Below are positions 63,481 to 64,000 of a DNA stretch of 64,000 nucleotides, in pieces (the stretch's first letter is position 1; the number at the start of each line of letters is the position of its first letter). Where the stretch lies: positions 13,657,854 to 13,721,853 of the forward strand of contig NC_030855.1 of NCBI RefSeq assembly GCF_000208745.1, given 5' to 3'. The notes beneath the pieces are model-generated. The model made no database searches, had not been told where the DNA came from, and saw only the letters and a program-made list of their open reading frames with translations. The position numbers and the translations under genes were made by a program. The stretch is from Theobroma cacao (taxonomy: Eukaryota; Streptophyta; Magnoliopsida; Malvales; Malvaceae).

Positions 63481-64000
63481 TGTCACGACCCGAAACTCTC
63501 ATCGAGCCCGTGACAATCGTCGCGATGTTCCGATAGACATTCATTACTCGAAATGCCAATCGAAACCTCGTAAGGCTTAAAATCAGTTTTCTCGCTTTCC
63601 CTGTGAGTATTAGTTACTAAAAGCATGTTTTAAAGTGATATGAACCAATTTCAATTCAAAAACAGTCAAAGAGAAATTTCAACTACACAGGGGTATTTTG
63701 GTCATTTTTCTCAAAATTCCAAAACCAGCTAAAAATGTAGTATACGAGTATAAAACACATAATTCATAATCAAAAATAAGTTTAGATGTCTAAAACATTC
63801 ATTTAAAGTGAAATTATAACTATGTGAATATAATAAAAATATTCAATAAAATATTTTATTTTCTTATAAAATAATATTTATAGAGTTACCGGTAAATAAT
63901 TTTTTTGTAGCATAAAAGCTAAATAAATTCATACATACTGTAATACAGATAACCAAAGTATAAAATTTAATTTACAGTGACACGTGGGCCCACGAATGAC
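63481..64000 (-). mobile_element. Family C LTR (copy C4), cut by the window end
   Basis: Opens TGTCACGACCCGAAAC and follows C2 and C3 closely (for example GAGCCCGTGACAA and GATAGACATTCATTACTCG). Left flank CAAGC is the candidate target duplication. The other end lies outside the window. Confidence 0.85.

Overview
The window is eukaryotic nuclear DNA from a flowering plant, most likely a eudicot. It is strongly AT-rich, has spliced genes with GT-AG introns, and is filled with plant-type LTR retrotransposons, a CACTA DNA transposon and a TRIM. I cannot name the species from the sequence. An 847-base run of N (52248-53094) is an assembly gap.

Only one gene looks intact: a seven-exon WD40 gene on the minus strand (45491-49475). 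Its 351-residue product matches plant STRAP (serine/threonine kinase receptor-associated protein) in length and in sequence along the protein. Beside it, also on the minus strand, lie two decayed genes: the 3' part of a dehydroquinate dehydratase/shikimate dehydrogenase gene (43334-44281) and an F-box gene (about 44530-44957). About 41.8-49.5 kb is therefore the only gene-like island.

The rest is mostly layered retrotransposons. 1099-13273: a degenerate Ty1/Copia element on the minus strand, split by a 7 kb LTR-type insertion (family A, copy A1), which is itself split by a 2.95 kb solo LTR (family C, copy C1). About 15.6-21.4 kb: another LTR unit (family D) split by C2. 22.2-28 kb: a Copia fragment, family E LTR termini in inverted arrangement, and C3. 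28-31 kb: 3' end and LTR of a Gypsy-like element. 31.4-35 kb: a GC-richer open frame of unknown function, cut by a chimeric LTR. 35.9-36.8 kb: a Copia-like LTR fragment. 36838-40122: a non-autonomous CACTA element carrying a fragment that looks like a calcium-dependent protein kinase exon pair. 41789-42535: a complete TRIM. 51.0-53.9 kb: an LTR unit with a C-type start and a B-type end around the gap. 54.4-62.6 kb: a Copia gag-protease remnant split by A2, which is split by a family B solo LTR. 63481-end: start of C4.

For most insertions I could read both 5-bp target duplications (3 bp for CACTA) directly, so the order of nesting can be dated relatively. The most unusual signals are: (i) LTR families whose interior carries clusters of a family-specific palindrome (TCTATCGATAGA in D, TCTCGCTGCAGCGAGA in B-type 3' halves); (ii) one B-type LTR 3' half joined to three different 5' halves, one of them with a perfect target duplication; (iii) the CACTA element with a captured kinase fragment; (iv) a hairpin-forming minisatellite expanded from one to four units between two copies of LTR A. 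No tRNA, rRNA, CRISPR array or prokaryotic-type system was seen.
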